The notes: generated by a model from the letters alone, not told the origin. DNA of 64,000 nt from Algimonas ampicilliniresistens (GCF_030159955.1 NZ_BSNK01000002.1:372001-436000), one strand, 5' to 3'. Positions 17,056 to 25,987 are shown, numbered from the stretch's first letter. Made by a program: numbers and translations.

Positions 17056-17595
17056 CTAAAACGGATTAAGCGTATAGCCCGCCTGTTGCAGTTGCGCGTG
17101 GGCGGTCATAGCGGAGAGGGCCATCTCAACGCCGGGCAGGAGGTCATCGGCCCTAATGTCACGATAGGCGGCGGTCTGTCCGCAGAGGATAATCCGGACC
17201 CCGTGATCGGTGAGGGCATTGATCAGAGCGGCATTAGGATTGGCGGCTCCGTCGCGACGCGCCGCAAACGGCTCCGCCGTCAACAAATCAAACGCCGCAC
17301 CGCCATGCACCACGACGGCTACGTCGATATTGTCCGGGTCCACGCCTGCAGCGGCATGCATGTTGATGAAACGGGCGGCGCTTTTCAGGGTACGGTTGAG
17401 GGCCTCACTCTCAGACGCTTTGGCCGCATCGAAACTGATTTTGAATTCGCTTGAGGCGGACAAGGGCTGCGCGCCCGCTACGGTGGCGACGGGACCAAAA
17501 GCTTCAAACACAGGGCCGGTCTTGAAATTATCCGGGCCCGCGAAAGCGACACTGGGCAGGAGGCAGATGGCAAGGAAAGCGAGAGGTTGACGCAT
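17056..17595 (-). CDS. Exported DsrE-family protein
   Basis: 179 residues. The signal peptide (MRQPLAFLAICLLPSVAFAG, cleavage after AFA) indicates export. The mature domain matches the DsrE/DsrF-like fold: VAVVVHGGAAFDLLT, NAALINALTDHGVRIILCGQTAAYRDI with the single likely functional cysteine, and VEMALSAMTAHAQLQQAGYTL. DsrE proteins carry sulfur or participate in thiol redox relays; exported members usually have no defined role. It lies directly upstream of miaB on the same strand. Confidence 0.87.
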   Translation of the reverse strand: MRQPLAFLAICLLPSVAFAGPDNFKTGPVFEAFGPVATVAGAQPLSASSEFKISFDAAKASESEALNRTLKSAARFINMHAAAGVDPDNIDVAVVVHGGAAFDLLTAEPFAARRDGAANPNAALINALTDHGVRIILCGQTAAYRDIRADDLLPGVEMALSAMTAHAQLQQAGYTLNPF

Positions 17596-17636
17596 GAGTT
17601 GATCCTTCGGAGCAATATTATGGCGGCAGTCTTTAA

Positions 17637-18317
17637 TTAAGGCGGCGCAGTCTTGGGCTTATATCGGCACAAATCCGCAATCCTGCAATCATAGCATTTC
17701 GGCGTTCGCGCCACGCAGGTGTAGCGGCCATGCAGCAAGATCCAGTGATGTGCGCCCATCATATATTGGTCTGGCGTCACCCGCAGAAGGTTGAGCTCCA
17801 CCTCAACCGGGTCTTTGCCGGGGGCCATGCCGGTACGGTTGGAGACGCGGAAAATATGCGTATCCACCGCCATGGTTGGCTGACCAAACGCTTCGTTCAT
17901 CACGACATTGGCGGTCTTTCGCCCGACGCCGGGCAGTTTGATCAGGTCTTCGCGACTCGTGGGAACGTCGCCACCAAAATCATCCAAGATCATGCGGGAT
18001 AGTTTGATGACGTTGCTGGCTTTGTTGCGATAGAGTCCGATCGTTTTGATGTGATCACGGACTATGTCCTCACCCAAATCGACCATCGCCTGCGGCGTGT
18101 CGGCTTTTTCAAACAGCGCGCGCGTCGCCCGGTTCACGCCGACATCGGTCGCTTGCGCGGACAGCGCCACGGCGACGACCAGCGTGTAGGGATTAGAATA
18201 GTTGAGTTCCGTACGCGGGTTAGGGTTTTCCCGGCACAGCCGTTCATAAATCTCGGCAATCTCGGCCCGCGTCAGCTTGGGCCGCGGCAAGTTTTTATAA
18301 AGGCGCTCTTTAGCCAC
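17637..18317 (-). CDS. nth: Endonuclease III (DNA glycosylase/AP lyase)
   Basis: 226 residues. The helix-hairpin-helix LPGVGRKTANVV contains the catalytic lysine, VDTHIFRVSNRTG contains the catalytic aspartate, and a 4Fe-4S cluster is formed by CVARTPKCYDCRIADLC (C-x6-C-x2-C-x5-C). It removes oxidised pyrimidines in base excision repair. The start is GTG at 18317, 8 nt after the stop of the flavin reductase gene on the same strand, so it is probably co-transcribed. Confidence 0.96.
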   Translation of the reverse strand: MAKERLYKNLPRPKLTRAEIAEIYERLCRENPNPRTELNYSNPYTLVVAVALSAQATDVGVNRATRALFEKADTPQAMVDLGEDIVRDHIKTIGLYRNKASNVIKLSRMILDDFGGDVPTSREDLIKLPGVGRKTANVVMNEAFGQPTMAVDTHIFRVSNRTGMAPGKDPVEVELNLLRVTPDQYMMGAHHWILLHGRYTCVARTPKCYDCRIADLCRYKPKTAPP

Positions 18318-18325
18318 GTTGCCCG

Positions 18326-18880
18326 TTAGCCGCGTTTTTGGCGAACACGGTCGATGATCTGTCCCAGCATCTTATCGGCGAGGCCGTTACTCGGTTCAGC
18401 AATCAAGCGACCCTCCCCGTCAAAGGCAGCTTGCGCTTTGCCGCAGCCCACTTGCGTTGGCACAACTTCGGCGCCTACCCGCGTCAGGATGTAATGTAGC
18501 TGGCGCAGGCACATGATGCCGCTCATCGGACCGGGTGTGCAGGACGCGATGCCGTAGACCGGTCCGGTAAAATGGCCCGTCTCAACCGTTGACGTCCAAT
18601 CGATGACATTTTTCAGCAGCGGCGGTAGCGAGCCATTATATTCCGGCGTGACGATAATCACTGCGTCAAACGTCTTTAACCGCTCAATCAGATCGTGGGC
18701 GGCCTCGGGCGTTTTCAGATCACCGTGATAAAGCGGCATCTCATAATCGTTCAGATCGAGCTTTAGCGCCTCGACCTCCAAACTGGCAGCTTTGATCATG
18801 AGCGCTGTTTCCAACTGCTGGTTGATCGAGCCGTGACGGAGGGAGGCACAGATGAAGGCAATTTTCGGAGTCTTTGACAT
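18326..18880 (-). CDS. NADPH-dependent FMN reductase family protein
   Basis: 184 residues with the flavodoxin-like fold of chromate/azo-type reductases: the phosphate-binding start IAFICASLRHGSINQQLE and the FMN-contacting VTPEYNGSLPPLLKNVIDWTS. Cytoplasmic, uses NAD(P)H to reduce quinones or other acceptors. Upstream of nth in the same operon; a protective function against oxidants would fit the repair partner (inference). Confidence 0.9.
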   Translation of the reverse strand: MSKTPKIAFICASLRHGSINQQLETALMIKAASLEVEALKLDLNDYEMPLYHGDLKTPEAAHDLIERLKTFDAVIIVTPEYNGSLPPLLKNVIDWTSTVETGHFTGPVYGIASCTPGPMSGIMCLRQLHYILTRVGAEVVPTQVGCGKAQAAFDGEGRLIAEPSNGLADKMLGQIIDRVRQKRG

Positions 18881-18955
18881 GACGCGGCCCTAAGCGAGCC
18901 ATCGCTTGGCTGCAAGTCGCTTGCAGTGAGGCAAAATCGCGCCATATCGGGAGGC

Positions 18956-19435
18956 ATGGTATATGGCGATATTGTTCTCTGGGCCGTGTTCGGTCCTGTG
19001 GCCCTCGTGGCGATCGGTTTCACGATCCGCGCCCTGATCGGTTGGACCGGTCTGCGGCGCGACGCAGAAGAGGATTTCGACTATCGCAGCCAACACAGCA
19101 TGATCCCGGCGGGGGTCGAGAAGGCTGAGTTCGTCGCCACCTATCGCCGGGTGAATGGCCCGCGGACTTCGACCTATGCCGCCGCCGCATTGTGGGGCGC
19201 ACTCTTGGCAACGCCGCTGATCGCGAAAATCATGGAAGTGTTGTTGGAGCTCTTATGGCAGCTGTCGGGGCGCTCACGCGTGTTCGAGCCTGGTTATCTG
19301 GTCTGGGCGTTTTTCATCTTTTTCGGCTTAATGGGGTCGTGGGCGCTAATCGGCTTTCTTGTCGCGCGGCGCTATCACGCCCGCACGCCCGCTAGATTTG
19401 AAGACGAACTCAAATCTCTATCAAATCCCTCATAG
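18956..19435 (+). CDS. Three-helix membrane protein of unknown function
   Basis: 159 residues from ATG 18956 (preceded by GGGAGG but at very short spacing); a GTG at 18926 would add 10 residues, so the start is unsettled. Hydrophobic segments lie at about residues 4-27, 70-95 and 105-130, and the C-terminus is charged. The central cytoplasmic-like section (RRDAEEDFDYRSQHSMIP, AEFVATYRRVNGPR) is polar. No family recognised. Its end overlaps dapB by 26 bp in convergent orientation. Confidence 0.65.
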   Translation: MVYGDIVLWAVFGPVALVAIGFTIRALIGWTGLRRDAEEDFDYRSQHSMIPAGVEKAEFVATYRRVNGPRTSTYAAAALWGALLATPLIAKIMEVLLELLWQLSGRSRVFEPGYLVWAFFIFFGLMGSWALIGFLVARRYHARTPARFEDELKSLSNPS

Positions 19436-20123
19436 AATAGAGGCCGGGCGTCTTCCCGCCCAACCAATCCGCCGCCGCTAGGGCCCCATCAGCAAAGACA
19501 TCCCGGTTGAGCGCCTGATGGCCGAGTGTGATCATCTCTGATTCGCTGACGATCCGCACCTCATGCATCCCGTAAACTCCGCCGCCGCGCAGCACGGCAT
19601 AGCCGATTTCGCCCTCTTCACGCTGACCGCCGCGCTCATGGACCGCTTTGTCCGACAGTGACACGGCTCGACCTTTGGCCACGGCCTCACCCAGCATCAG
19701 CGCGGTGCCCGACGGCGCATCAACTTTGTGACGGTGGTGCATCTCTAGAATTTCGACATCCCAGCCCGCACCCAATATGCGGGCCGTCTGCTGGGCTAGC
19801 TGGCTTAGCACCGCAATGCCGAGCGAGAAATTACCGGACTTTAGGATCGGCACGTGCTGAGATGCGACCGTAATCGCCGCCTCTTCTGCATCGCTCAACC
19901 CTGTTGTTCCTGACACGAGCGGCACACCACCACGAAGATGGGGCAGAGATTGGATCAAGGCAGGCCCCGCGGAGAAGTCGATAACCGCGTCACAATCAGC
20001 GAGTGTTTCATAGTCGGGATTCGCGAGCGTAATCCGAGCCGCCACGGCATATCGACCCTCTGCGAGCGCCTCAACGGCGCGACCCATACGCCCATCAGCG
20101 CCAATAATGCCCAACCTTTTCAT
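19410..20123 (-). CDS. dapB: 4-hydroxy-tetrahydrodipicolinate reductase
   Basis: 237 residues. The nucleotide-binding start IGADGRMGRAVE, the GTTGLSDAEEAA segment, and the catalytic/substrate motif EMHHRHKVDAPSGTAL identify DapB, in the lysine/meso-diaminopimelate pathway. The length is somewhat short compared with the 240-270 residues common in the family. dapF of the same pathway is at 53 kb. Its 3' end overlaps the convergent membrane gene. Confidence 0.95.
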   Translation of the reverse strand: MKRLGIIGADGRMGRAVEALAEGRYAVAARITLANPDYETLADCDAVIDFSAGPALIQSLPHLRGGVPLVSGTTGLSDAEEAAITVASQHVPILKSGNFSLGIAVLSQLAQQTARILGAGWDVEILEMHHRHKVDAPSGTALMLGEAVAKGRAVSLSDKAVHERGGQREEGEIGYAVLRGGGVYGMHEVRIVSESEMITLGHQALNRDVFADGALAAADWLGGKTPGLYSMRDLIEI

Positions 20124-20197
20124 AATTCCGCGCTTACAGCCTTGCGGAAGTTTAAGGAAGATGATGCATCCGTTCAGTCGCCGTTTATTCGTTGGTC

Positions 20198-20203
20198 GCT
20201 ATA
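20198..20203 (+). promoter_or_regulatory. -10-like element next to the lolA start
   Basis: GCTATA lies 8 nt before ATG 20212. It would put transcription start at or within a few bases of the start codon. An AGGG overlaps the end of the element, so a conventional ribosome site is not fully excluded. The -35 region is weak. Confidence 0.45.
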
Positions 20204-20211
20204 GGGACCCC

Positions 20212-20898
20212 ATGACTAGGATTACCAAAGCCCTTGCCGCCCTCTTATTGGTCAGCACAGCCCCCTTCGCCGTATCGGCCCAAATCGGCGTAGCGCCCAA
20301 TCCAGTGCTGCAGCCTGCTGCGGCCTTACCGGCCTTCACCCATCGACAGACTGTGCCGCAGGATCTTAACCAGATTAACGCCTCACTGAACAATACGGGC
20401 AGTTTTCAGGGACGCTTTACCCAATATGGCGCGGATGGATCGGTTGCGTCGGGCCGCGTGACCATTCAACGACCGGGCCGGGTTCGGTTCGAATATGATG
20501 CGCCTAATCCGCTACTTATCGTCTCTGACGGCGTTACGCTGGTGCAACAGGACCGCGCCCTCGAAACATTTGACCGCGTGCCGCTCGCTGCGACGCCCCT
20601 CAATTATTTCCTGAAAGAAAATGTCCGACTACAGGATGATACGGAAGTGATCAGCCTGCAAAAACTGCCTGACCAGTGGCGCGTGACATCGCGCGATGGG
20701 TCCGGCGAAATGGCCGGGGAAATCACTTTAGTGTTCGATCCTGGTACTCTCGCCTTACGCCAGTGGGTCATTACGGACGAATTTGGCGGTCAGACGACCG
20801 TACAACTCTCTGACCTGCAATATAATCAGCGCGTCGATCCGCGTCTGTTCATCTTGCGCGATGAGCGGGAAGATCGCCGCGACCGCCGCCGTCGCTAG
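20212..20898 (+). CDS. lolA: LolA-family outer-membrane lipoprotein carrier
   Basis: 228 residues from ATG 20212, where a signal peptide begins (MTRITKALAALLLVSTAPFAVSA); the longer frame from 20107 has no family support. The mature region has the LolA pattern: LNNTGSFQGRFTQYGADGSVASGRVTIQRPGRVRFEYDAPNP and later AGEITLVFDPGTLALRQWVITDEFGGQTTVQLSD. It carries lipoproteins across the periplasm to LolB. The C-terminus is strongly basic (DEREDRRDRRRR). It is divergent from dapB. Confidence 0.9.
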   Translation: MTRITKALAALLLVSTAPFAVSAQIGVAPNPVLQPAAALPAFTHRQTVPQDLNQINASLNNTGSFQGRFTQYGADGSVASGRVTIQRPGRVRFEYDAPNPLLIVSDGVTLVQQDRALETFDRVPLAATPLNYFLKENVRLQDDTEVISLQKLPDQWRVTSRDGSGEMAGEITLVFDPGTLALRQWVITDEFGGQTTVQLSDLQYNQRVDPRLFILRDEREDRRDRRRR

Positions 20899-20957
20899 GT
20901 CTGCTCACCTCGGACTGTCTCCGAAGGCAGCCTTATAGAATTGACGACAGGTTTTAA

Positions 20958-20984
20958 CTGACGCCGCTGCGCGGCTGCGCTAAC
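20958..20984 (+). promoter_or_regulatory. Promoter of xth, likely leaderless
   Basis: CTGACG (20958-20963) and GCTAAC (20979-20984), separated by 15 nt, resemble the alphaproteobacterial housekeeping promoter. GCTAAC ends 8 nt before ATG 20993, and no ribosome-binding sequence is present, so the transcript may begin at the start codon. Confidence 0.55.
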
Positions 20985-20992
20985 GCGGTTCT

Positions 20993-21838
20993 ATGAAAAT
21001 CTCCATCGCCACTTGGAACATCAATTCGGTCCGCCTGCGGGAACCGACCGTATTGCGGTTTTTAGAAGAACGACAGCCTGACATTCTCTGCCTGCAGGAA
21101 ATCAAATGTCAGAATGACCAATTCCCGATGAAGAACTTCAAAGCGCTCGGCTATGAGCATATCGAAGTGGCCGGGATGAAGGCCTATCACGGCGCCGCAA
21201 CCATTTCGAAATTGCCGCTGGAACGCCTTCCCACCTCTTTCTGCCCGCTCGATCACGCGCGGCATGTCAGCACGCGTGTCGTGGCGGATGCTTCGCGCGG
21301 CGATGCGGGTGATTTCGAGCTACATAATTTCTACATTCCGGCGGGCGGTGATGTGGCAGACCGGGAGGTCAACGATAAGTTCGGCCATAAGCTCGATTTT
21401 ATTGAGACCATGCGCGCCTATTTCGCGGAACGCTTTGCGCTCGGCGATCAACATCAGGTGTTGGTCGGAGACTTCAACATCGCCCCGCACGAACATGATG
21501 TGTGGAGCCATAAACAGTTGCTCAAAGTCGTCAGCCATACGCCGCTCGAGGTCGGCATTCTTGAAGATCTGCGTCAGAGCCACGACTTCACCGACACGGC
21601 CCGCTTATTTCGGGACGATGATGAAAAGCTCTATAGCTGGTGGAGCTACCGCGCGAAGGACGTCATGGCGTCCAATCGTGGTCGCCGCCTTGACCATATC
21701 TGGGTCAGCCCAGCCCTGCGTCCCGCGGCCGAAGCCACAGGCCGCGATGGCTTTACCATCCACACCGATATGCGCGTGTGGGAAAAGCCATCAGACCATG
21801 TCCCGGTCGTTCAAGTGCTGGATTTAGGGGCACTTTAG
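20993..21838 (+). CDS. xth: Exodeoxyribonuclease III
   Basis: 281 residues. Family motifs appear in order: IATWNINSVRLRE, DILCLQEIKCQNDQFP with the metal-binding Glu, VLVGDFNIAPHEHDVW with catalytic Asp/Asn, and SNRGRRLDHIWVSPAL followed by PSDHVPVV with the catalytic His. It is an AP endonuclease/3'-phosphatase in base excision repair, acting with enzymes such as the nth product. It is the usual family length. The stop is nearly abutted by the end of the convergent symporter gene. Confidence 0.97.
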   Translation: MKISIATWNINSVRLREPTVLRFLEERQPDILCLQEIKCQNDQFPMKNFKALGYEHIEVAGMKAYHGAATISKLPLERLPTSFCPLDHARHVSTRVVADASRGDAGDFELHNFYIPAGGDVADREVNDKFGHKLDFIETMRAYFAERFALGDQHQVLVGDFNIAPHEHDVWSHKQLLKVVSHTPLEVGILEDLRQSHDFTDTARLFRDDDEKLYSWWSYRAKDVMASNRGRRLDHIWVSPALRPAAEATGRDGFTIHTDMRVWEKPSDHVPVVQVLDLGAL

Positions 21839-21841
21839 ACC

Positions 21842-23092
21842 TTACTCGGCGATTTCATTGTCACCTAGGACACGCGGCTTGCGGTAGTAGAGCTTCAGGC
21901 CGTTGACCGTGCTCATCGAGTCCGACTGTGTATTCATCACGGTGCGGAGGCGATCAAGGATCAGCGTATCGATAGTGATAATTAGCCCGGTGACATAGGT
22001 CGCATATTCGGCGGACACGCCTTGGCTGACCAGAATGTCCTGCAACAGTACGACGGAGGCTGAGGGTGTCCCGGCGGCGGCAGTCGCAAAGACGAGTGAT
22101 TGGAAACCCACAACGAGCGCATCGCCCATCGTTGGAGCCAGCCCGAAGGCTTTCATCGCGTAGAGGCTCATCAAGAGTAGGCCGATCACGGTGCCGACCA
22201 TGTTGATGGTCGCGCCGATGTTAAAGAAGGGCGTGCTTTCATCACCGCTCGCACCCATATCGTCACAGGCGCGTTTGGTTGCGGTCAGCGTCGCCATGGA
22301 AGACGATGTCGAAAAGGCGACCAGCGCCTGCGGCAATACGGCACGCAGGATGAAACCAACCCCATGACCTTGGATTTTGGCCGTCACGGCGATCATGATC
22401 ACCCAGACCAATAGCATCGCCATCAGATATGGCGCGAGCAGTGGGACAAGGTTCGTCAATGTGTCGACCCCACCCGGACGGTTCAGCGCCAGCGTAATCG
22501 ACCCGAACACGGCGAGTGGGATCGTATATTGCAGAAACTTCCGGAAACCCCGGATGAACAAGTCGGAAATCGCATCCGCTTCACGGCCCAGGCCTAAAAC
22601 CGTCAAAGCGCGTCCGAAGATCAAGCCCGTATAGATACAGATCATTAGCGGGCTGGTGAGAACGCCGTAAATCTTCTGCGCGAAGGGGGACTGCGACAAA
22701 TCACCGGACCCCGCACCGATCGTCTCTGGGTCAGGCAGAATATCTAGGCCCGAAAATAGGAAATAGGCGGCAATACCGAGCGCCATACCGATCAGCGAGA
22801 AAGCGACAAAAAAACTTAGCACGCGCACGAATTTCGCACCGAGACCGCCAGTAGAGATCGCGATGGAGCTGCCAATCGACAGGATGATCAGCGCATACAT
22901 GAGCGGCTTGAGCGGAACGAACAAAGCGTCCTTGGCCAGACCTGCGACCGATTTCAGAACAAAGACATCGCCGAGCATAATCGGAGCCGCTAATTCTGAC
23001 GCTCCCATGGACCAAAAGCCGAAGGCGGCGAGCGCCGCGACAACGACCAGCAGAAGCAGCGGAATTTCGTGAATAGAACGCATGAGTGACAA
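21842..23092 (-). CDS. Dicarboxylate/amino acid:cation symporter (DAACS)
   Basis: 416 residues with about eight hydrophobic helices and family re-entrant loops: FSTSSSMATLTATKRACDD (serine-rich HP1), GATINMVGTVIGL, and AAAGTPSASVVLLQDIL (HP2). The C-terminal DRLRTVMNTQSDSM segment corresponds to the substrate-binding DRxRTxxNxxGD of glutamate/aspartate transporters. The canonical NMDGT motif reads NMVGT, so the sodium/substrate-site aspartate is missing, which suggests altered ion coupling or substrate. Inner membrane. Confidence 0.9.
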   Translation of the reverse strand: MSLMRSIHEIPLLLLVVVAALAAFGFWSMGASELAAPIMLGDVFVLKSVAGLAKDALFVPLKPLMYALIILSIGSSIAISTGGLGAKFVRVLSFFVAFSLIGMALGIAAYFLFSGLDILPDPETIGAGSGDLSQSPFAQKIYGVLTSPLMICIYTGLIFGRALTVLGLGREADAISDLFIRGFRKFLQYTIPLAVFGSITLALNRPGGVDTLTNLVPLLAPYLMAMLLVWVIMIAVTAKIQGHGVGFILRAVLPQALVAFSTSSSMATLTATKRACDDMGASGDESTPFFNIGATINMVGTVIGLLLMSLYAMKAFGLAPTMGDALVVGFQSLVFATAAAGTPSASVVLLQDILVSQGVSAEYATYVTGLIITIDTLILDRLRTVMNTQSDSMSTVNGLKLYYRKPRVLGDNEIAE

Positions 23093-23229
23093 ATCCCCTT
23101 ATTATGAGGGATAGCCTTAGCGCCTATCGGGACTTGAGCAAGCAGCGATCCTGTCACGACCCGCGCACAAAGAGGTTAAGCCCGGTTGATCAGGATGATT
23201 GATCAGGCCCGATTGATCGGACCGAAGGC

Positions 23230-24225
23230 TTATTTCAGCCCGAGCGCCATCTCGTGAACTGGCATTTCCGGTCTCGCCCCATAATGGCCAATGACCTCAG
23301 CCGCCGCAACGGAGCCGAAATAACCCGCATCGGCCCAATCCAGACCCAGCGCACGGCCTGCGAGCACGCCCGCCGCATATTGATCGCCCGCGCCTGTCGT
23401 ATCGACCAGCGTGTCCGCCCAGACGGCAGGAACATGATAGCGGCGCGACCCGTCACTAATGACAGAGCCCTTGGAGCCGCGCGTCACGCACAGCACCAAA
23501 TCTTCACGTTCGATCTCATCCATCGCCGCGTCGAGACTATCTGATTGCATCAGGGTCAACAGCTCATCCTGATTGGCGAAAACAATGTCGCATTGATGGT
23601 CGACCAAATGGCGGAAGCTGGCGCGGTGACGCTCTACGCAGAACGGATCCGACAAGGTCACGGCCACTTTTCCGCCCGCTGCATGCGCCACTTCTGCGGC
23701 ATGGACAAAGGCGGCCTTGGCCGGTTCGGCATCAAACAGATAGCCTTCGAGATAAAGCACGTCGGCGGCGCGGATCATCGTGTCCCGCACATCGGCTTTT
23801 TCAAATTCAACAGACGCGCCAAGGAAGGTGTTCATTGTCCGCTCCCCATCTGGCGTGACGAGGATCATACTGCGAGCCGAAGCCGATCCGCTGTCCGACG
23901 GTCGCGTCGCGAAATCTAGGCCAGCCGCCTCAAACCCATCGGCCAGAGCCTGACCCGTATCGTCGCGCCCTGTCTTACCAATATAGGCGGCATGAAATCC
24001 CATCGCCGCAAGACCGACCATGGTGTTAGCGGCGGATCCGCCTGCAATCGTTTGCGCCTTGCCCGTTGCGCGCAAGGCGCCGTCGAGCACCAAGGCCCGA
24101 TCCTGATCGATCAGGGCCATTGTGCCCTTGCTCATATCGTAGTCAGACAGGAAGCTGTCCTCGACCGGTGCGATAACGTCCATGATAGCGTTGCCGAGGC
24201 CGACGACGTGGTAACGGGATGACAT
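23230..24225 (-). CDS. PfkB-family carbohydrate/adenosine kinase
   Basis: 331 residues. N-terminal VVGLGNAIMDVIAPVEDSFL, the GGSAANTMVGLAAMG substrate loop and the C-terminal signature DTTGAGDQYAAGVLAGRALG (catalytic Asp) define a ribokinase-type fold; alphaproteobacterial members of this type are often annotated as adenosine kinase. AGGA sits 6 nt before ATG 24225. The gene stands alone between the symporter gene and the ATP-grasp gene. The exact nucleoside or sugar substrate is not shown by sequence. Confidence 0.92.
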   Translation of the reverse strand: MSSRYHVVGLGNAIMDVIAPVEDSFLSDYDMSKGTMALIDQDRALVLDGALRATGKAQTIAGGSAANTMVGLAAMGFHAAYIGKTGRDDTGQALADGFEAAGLDFATRPSDSGSASARSMILVTPDGERTMNTFLGASVEFEKADVRDTMIRAADVLYLEGYLFDAEPAKAAFVHAAEVAHAAGGKVAVTLSDPFCVERHRASFRHLVDHQCDIVFANQDELLTLMQSDSLDAAMDEIEREDLVLCVTRGSKGSVISDGSRRYHVPAVWADTLVDTTGAGDQYAAGVLAGRALGLDWADAGYFGSVAAAEVIGHYGARPEMPVHEMALGLK

Positions 24226-24293
24226 GATCTGTCCTGAGAAGAATGGTGGGGTGGTTGCCCTGACGAACTTTCATTGCGCCTTTAGGACGTCTA

Positions 24294-24322
24294 TTGACGC
24301 CGCAGCGCGGTCCTCTTAGCGC
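24294..24322 (+). promoter_or_regulatory. Promoter of the ATP-grasp gene
   Basis: TTGACG (24294-24299) and a weak TAGCGC (24317-24322), 17 nt apart. The stretch TTGACGCCGCNGCGCGG followed by a TAGCGCGG/TAACGCGG element closely resembles the promoter before xth, supporting both. Confidence 0.45.
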
Positions 24323-24364
24323 GGGTCTTCCCTCGCGTCACACCTATTTTTCATGGAGCTAACA

Positions 24365-25270
24365 ATGCGCATCGGTTTGCTCACCTCATCCAACCTCTTG
24401 CCTGGATCAGATCACCACCGGGTGGATGTCTTCGAATTTGACGAAGAATTGGGGTCACTCCGCCCCGCTTTTGCAGAGCTTGGGCTGACACTCGATCCGC
24501 TGCTCTGGGATAATGCGGCCGAACGGGCCAGCGACTTCGATGCGTTATTGCCGCTGATGGTATGGGATTATTTTGAAGGCAATGAGGCGCGCTTCCTCGA
24601 CACAATGCGCCGCGCGAATACGATCACGCCCGTTTTTAACCCGCCCGCTCTGCTGCACTGGAACTCAGATAAGCGCTATCTGCAAGAAATGGCCGCCGAT
24701 GGGGCCAAGGTGATCCCGACCCTGAGCGTTGAGGCCGTTACGGAAGCTGGCGCGAGCGCAGCCTTCGAACAATTCGGCACGGACCGCATCGTTATTAAGC
24801 CACAAGTCGGCGGCGGGGCGTGGCGGCAAGCGCTGCATACCAAGGGTGAGCCGTGGCCAGACGCCGAGCTGCTGCCGCCCGGTCATGCCTTGATCCAGCC
24901 CTTCCTGCCGAGCGTGACCGAAGAAGGCGAATATAGTTTTCTCTATTTTGGCGATCAGTTCAGCCATGCGCTGATCAAGACAGCGAAGCCGGGAGATTAC
25001 CGCATTCAAAGTTCGTTTGGGGGTCAGGAAACGACCTATCAGCCGAGCGCAAAAGAGGTCGCTATTGCGAACGCGATCCTTGCGACGCTTGATGAGCCGC
25101 CCCTCTATGCCCGCGTTGACCTCTTGCGCGGCCTCGACGGCGACCTTGCCTTGATCGAACTCGAAATGATCGAACCCTACCTCTACCTGCCGCACGCGGA
25201 GGTCATAAACGGGGTCAATCAGGGGGCATTACGATTGGGCGAAGCTTTGTTAGCGCGGTTACCGCGCTAA
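24365..25270 (+). CDS. ATP-grasp domain protein (RimK/glutathione-synthetase-like)
   Basis: 301 residues from ATG 24365, with GGAG 6 nt upstream overlapping an alternative ATG at 24353. The ATP-grasp features are RIVIKPQVGGGAWRQALH (ATP-binding lysine), GHALIQPFLPSVTEEGEYSFLYF, and the acidic metal-binding end LALIELEMIEPYLYLPHA. The DYRIQSSFGGQETTYQ motif is found in RimK/glutathione-synthetase-like ligases. Ligation partners are unknown. It ends 3 nt from the convergent response regulator gene. Confidence 0.85.
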   Translation: MRIGLLTSSNLLPGSDHHRVDVFEFDEELGSLRPAFAELGLTLDPLLWDNAAERASDFDALLPLMVWDYFEGNEARFLDTMRRANTITPVFNPPALLHWNSDKRYLQEMAADGAKVIPTLSVEAVTEAGASAAFEQFGTDRIVIKPQVGGGAWRQALHTKGEPWPDAELLPPGHALIQPFLPSVTEEGEYSFLYFGDQFSHALIKTAKPGDYRIQSSFGGQETTYQPSAKEVAIANAILATLDEPPLYARVDLLRGLDGDLALIELEMIEPYLYLPHAEVINGVNQGALRLGEALLARLPR

Positions 25271-25273
25271 GCT

Positions 25274-25981
25274 TTACTCTCTTGCGAGGGAATAGCCGCC
25301 GGCTTCCGTCAACAGAATGCTGGCTTGGCCTCTGACTGGTTCGATCTTCTGGCGCAGCCGGTAGACATGGGTCTCCAGCGTGTGTGTCGTCACGCCGGAA
25401 TTATAGCCCCAAACTTCTTCTAGCAGCTCATCCCGACCCACCGGCTTACCGCCCGCCCGGTAGAGATATTTCAGAATATTGGTCTCTTTTTCGGTCAGGC
25501 GAATATCGCGCACGACCTTGCCGTCTTCGGGTTGCGGCGGGGTTAGGCGTTTGGCCGACGGTTTGAATGTATAAGGACCAATGCGGAAGGTGGCGTCTTC
25601 ACTTTGCTCGAAACTGCGTAGATGCGCCCGGATACGGGCGACCAGCACGGAGAGCCGGAACGGCTTGGTGACATAGTCATTCGCGCCGCTATTGAGTCCC
25701 AGAATTTCGGACGCTTCGCCCGTATTGCCGGTCAGCATAATGATCGGGGCCGCAACGCCCTGTTTGCGCATCACCGCGCAAGCGTCTGTGCCTTGCATAT
25801 CGGGCAGATCAATATCGAGCACGATCGCGTCAAAATCACCGTCCTGAGCCGCATTGATCCCGTCAGTCGCCGTGGCAACCGCCGTTGTCTCGAACTCGTC
25901 GAAAAAGGCGAATTGGGAGGTCAACTCCTCACGGAGCGCGTCGTCATCATCGACAATAAGAATACGTTTTTTAACTGACAT
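25274..25981 (-). CDS. OmpR-family response regulator
   Basis: 235 residues. Receiver domain (about 5-120) with the acidic pocket ILIVDDDDALREE, phosphoacceptor Asp in IVLDIDLPD, MLTGNTGE and the lysine of VTKPFR. The winged-helix DNA-binding domain (about 140-232) contains LTEKETNILKYLYRAGGKPVGRDELLEEVWG and HVYRLRQKIE. There is no partner kinase gene next to it, so it is an orphan here; the unpaired kinase at 8-10 kb is one conceivable partner (inference only). The start codon directly follows a promoter-like element without a ribosome site. Confidence 0.94.
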   Translation of the reverse strand: MSVKKRILIVDDDDALREELTSQFAFFDEFETTAVATATDGINAAQDGDFDAIVLDIDLPDMQGTDACAVMRKQGVAAPIIMLTGNTGEASEILGLNSGANDYVTKPFRLSVLVARIRAHLRSFEQSEDATFRIGPYTFKPSAKRLTPPQPEDGKVVRDIRLTEKETNILKYLYRAGGKPVGRDELLEEVWGYNSGVTTHTLETHVYRLRQKIEPVRGQASILLTEAGGYSLARE

Positions 25982-25987
25982 ATGCGC

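Noticed and set aside
23185-23225. TTGATCAGG-type repeats as possible terminator or operator
   Set aside because: Repeats are direct and imperfect, do not form a stable hairpin, and lack a U-tract.
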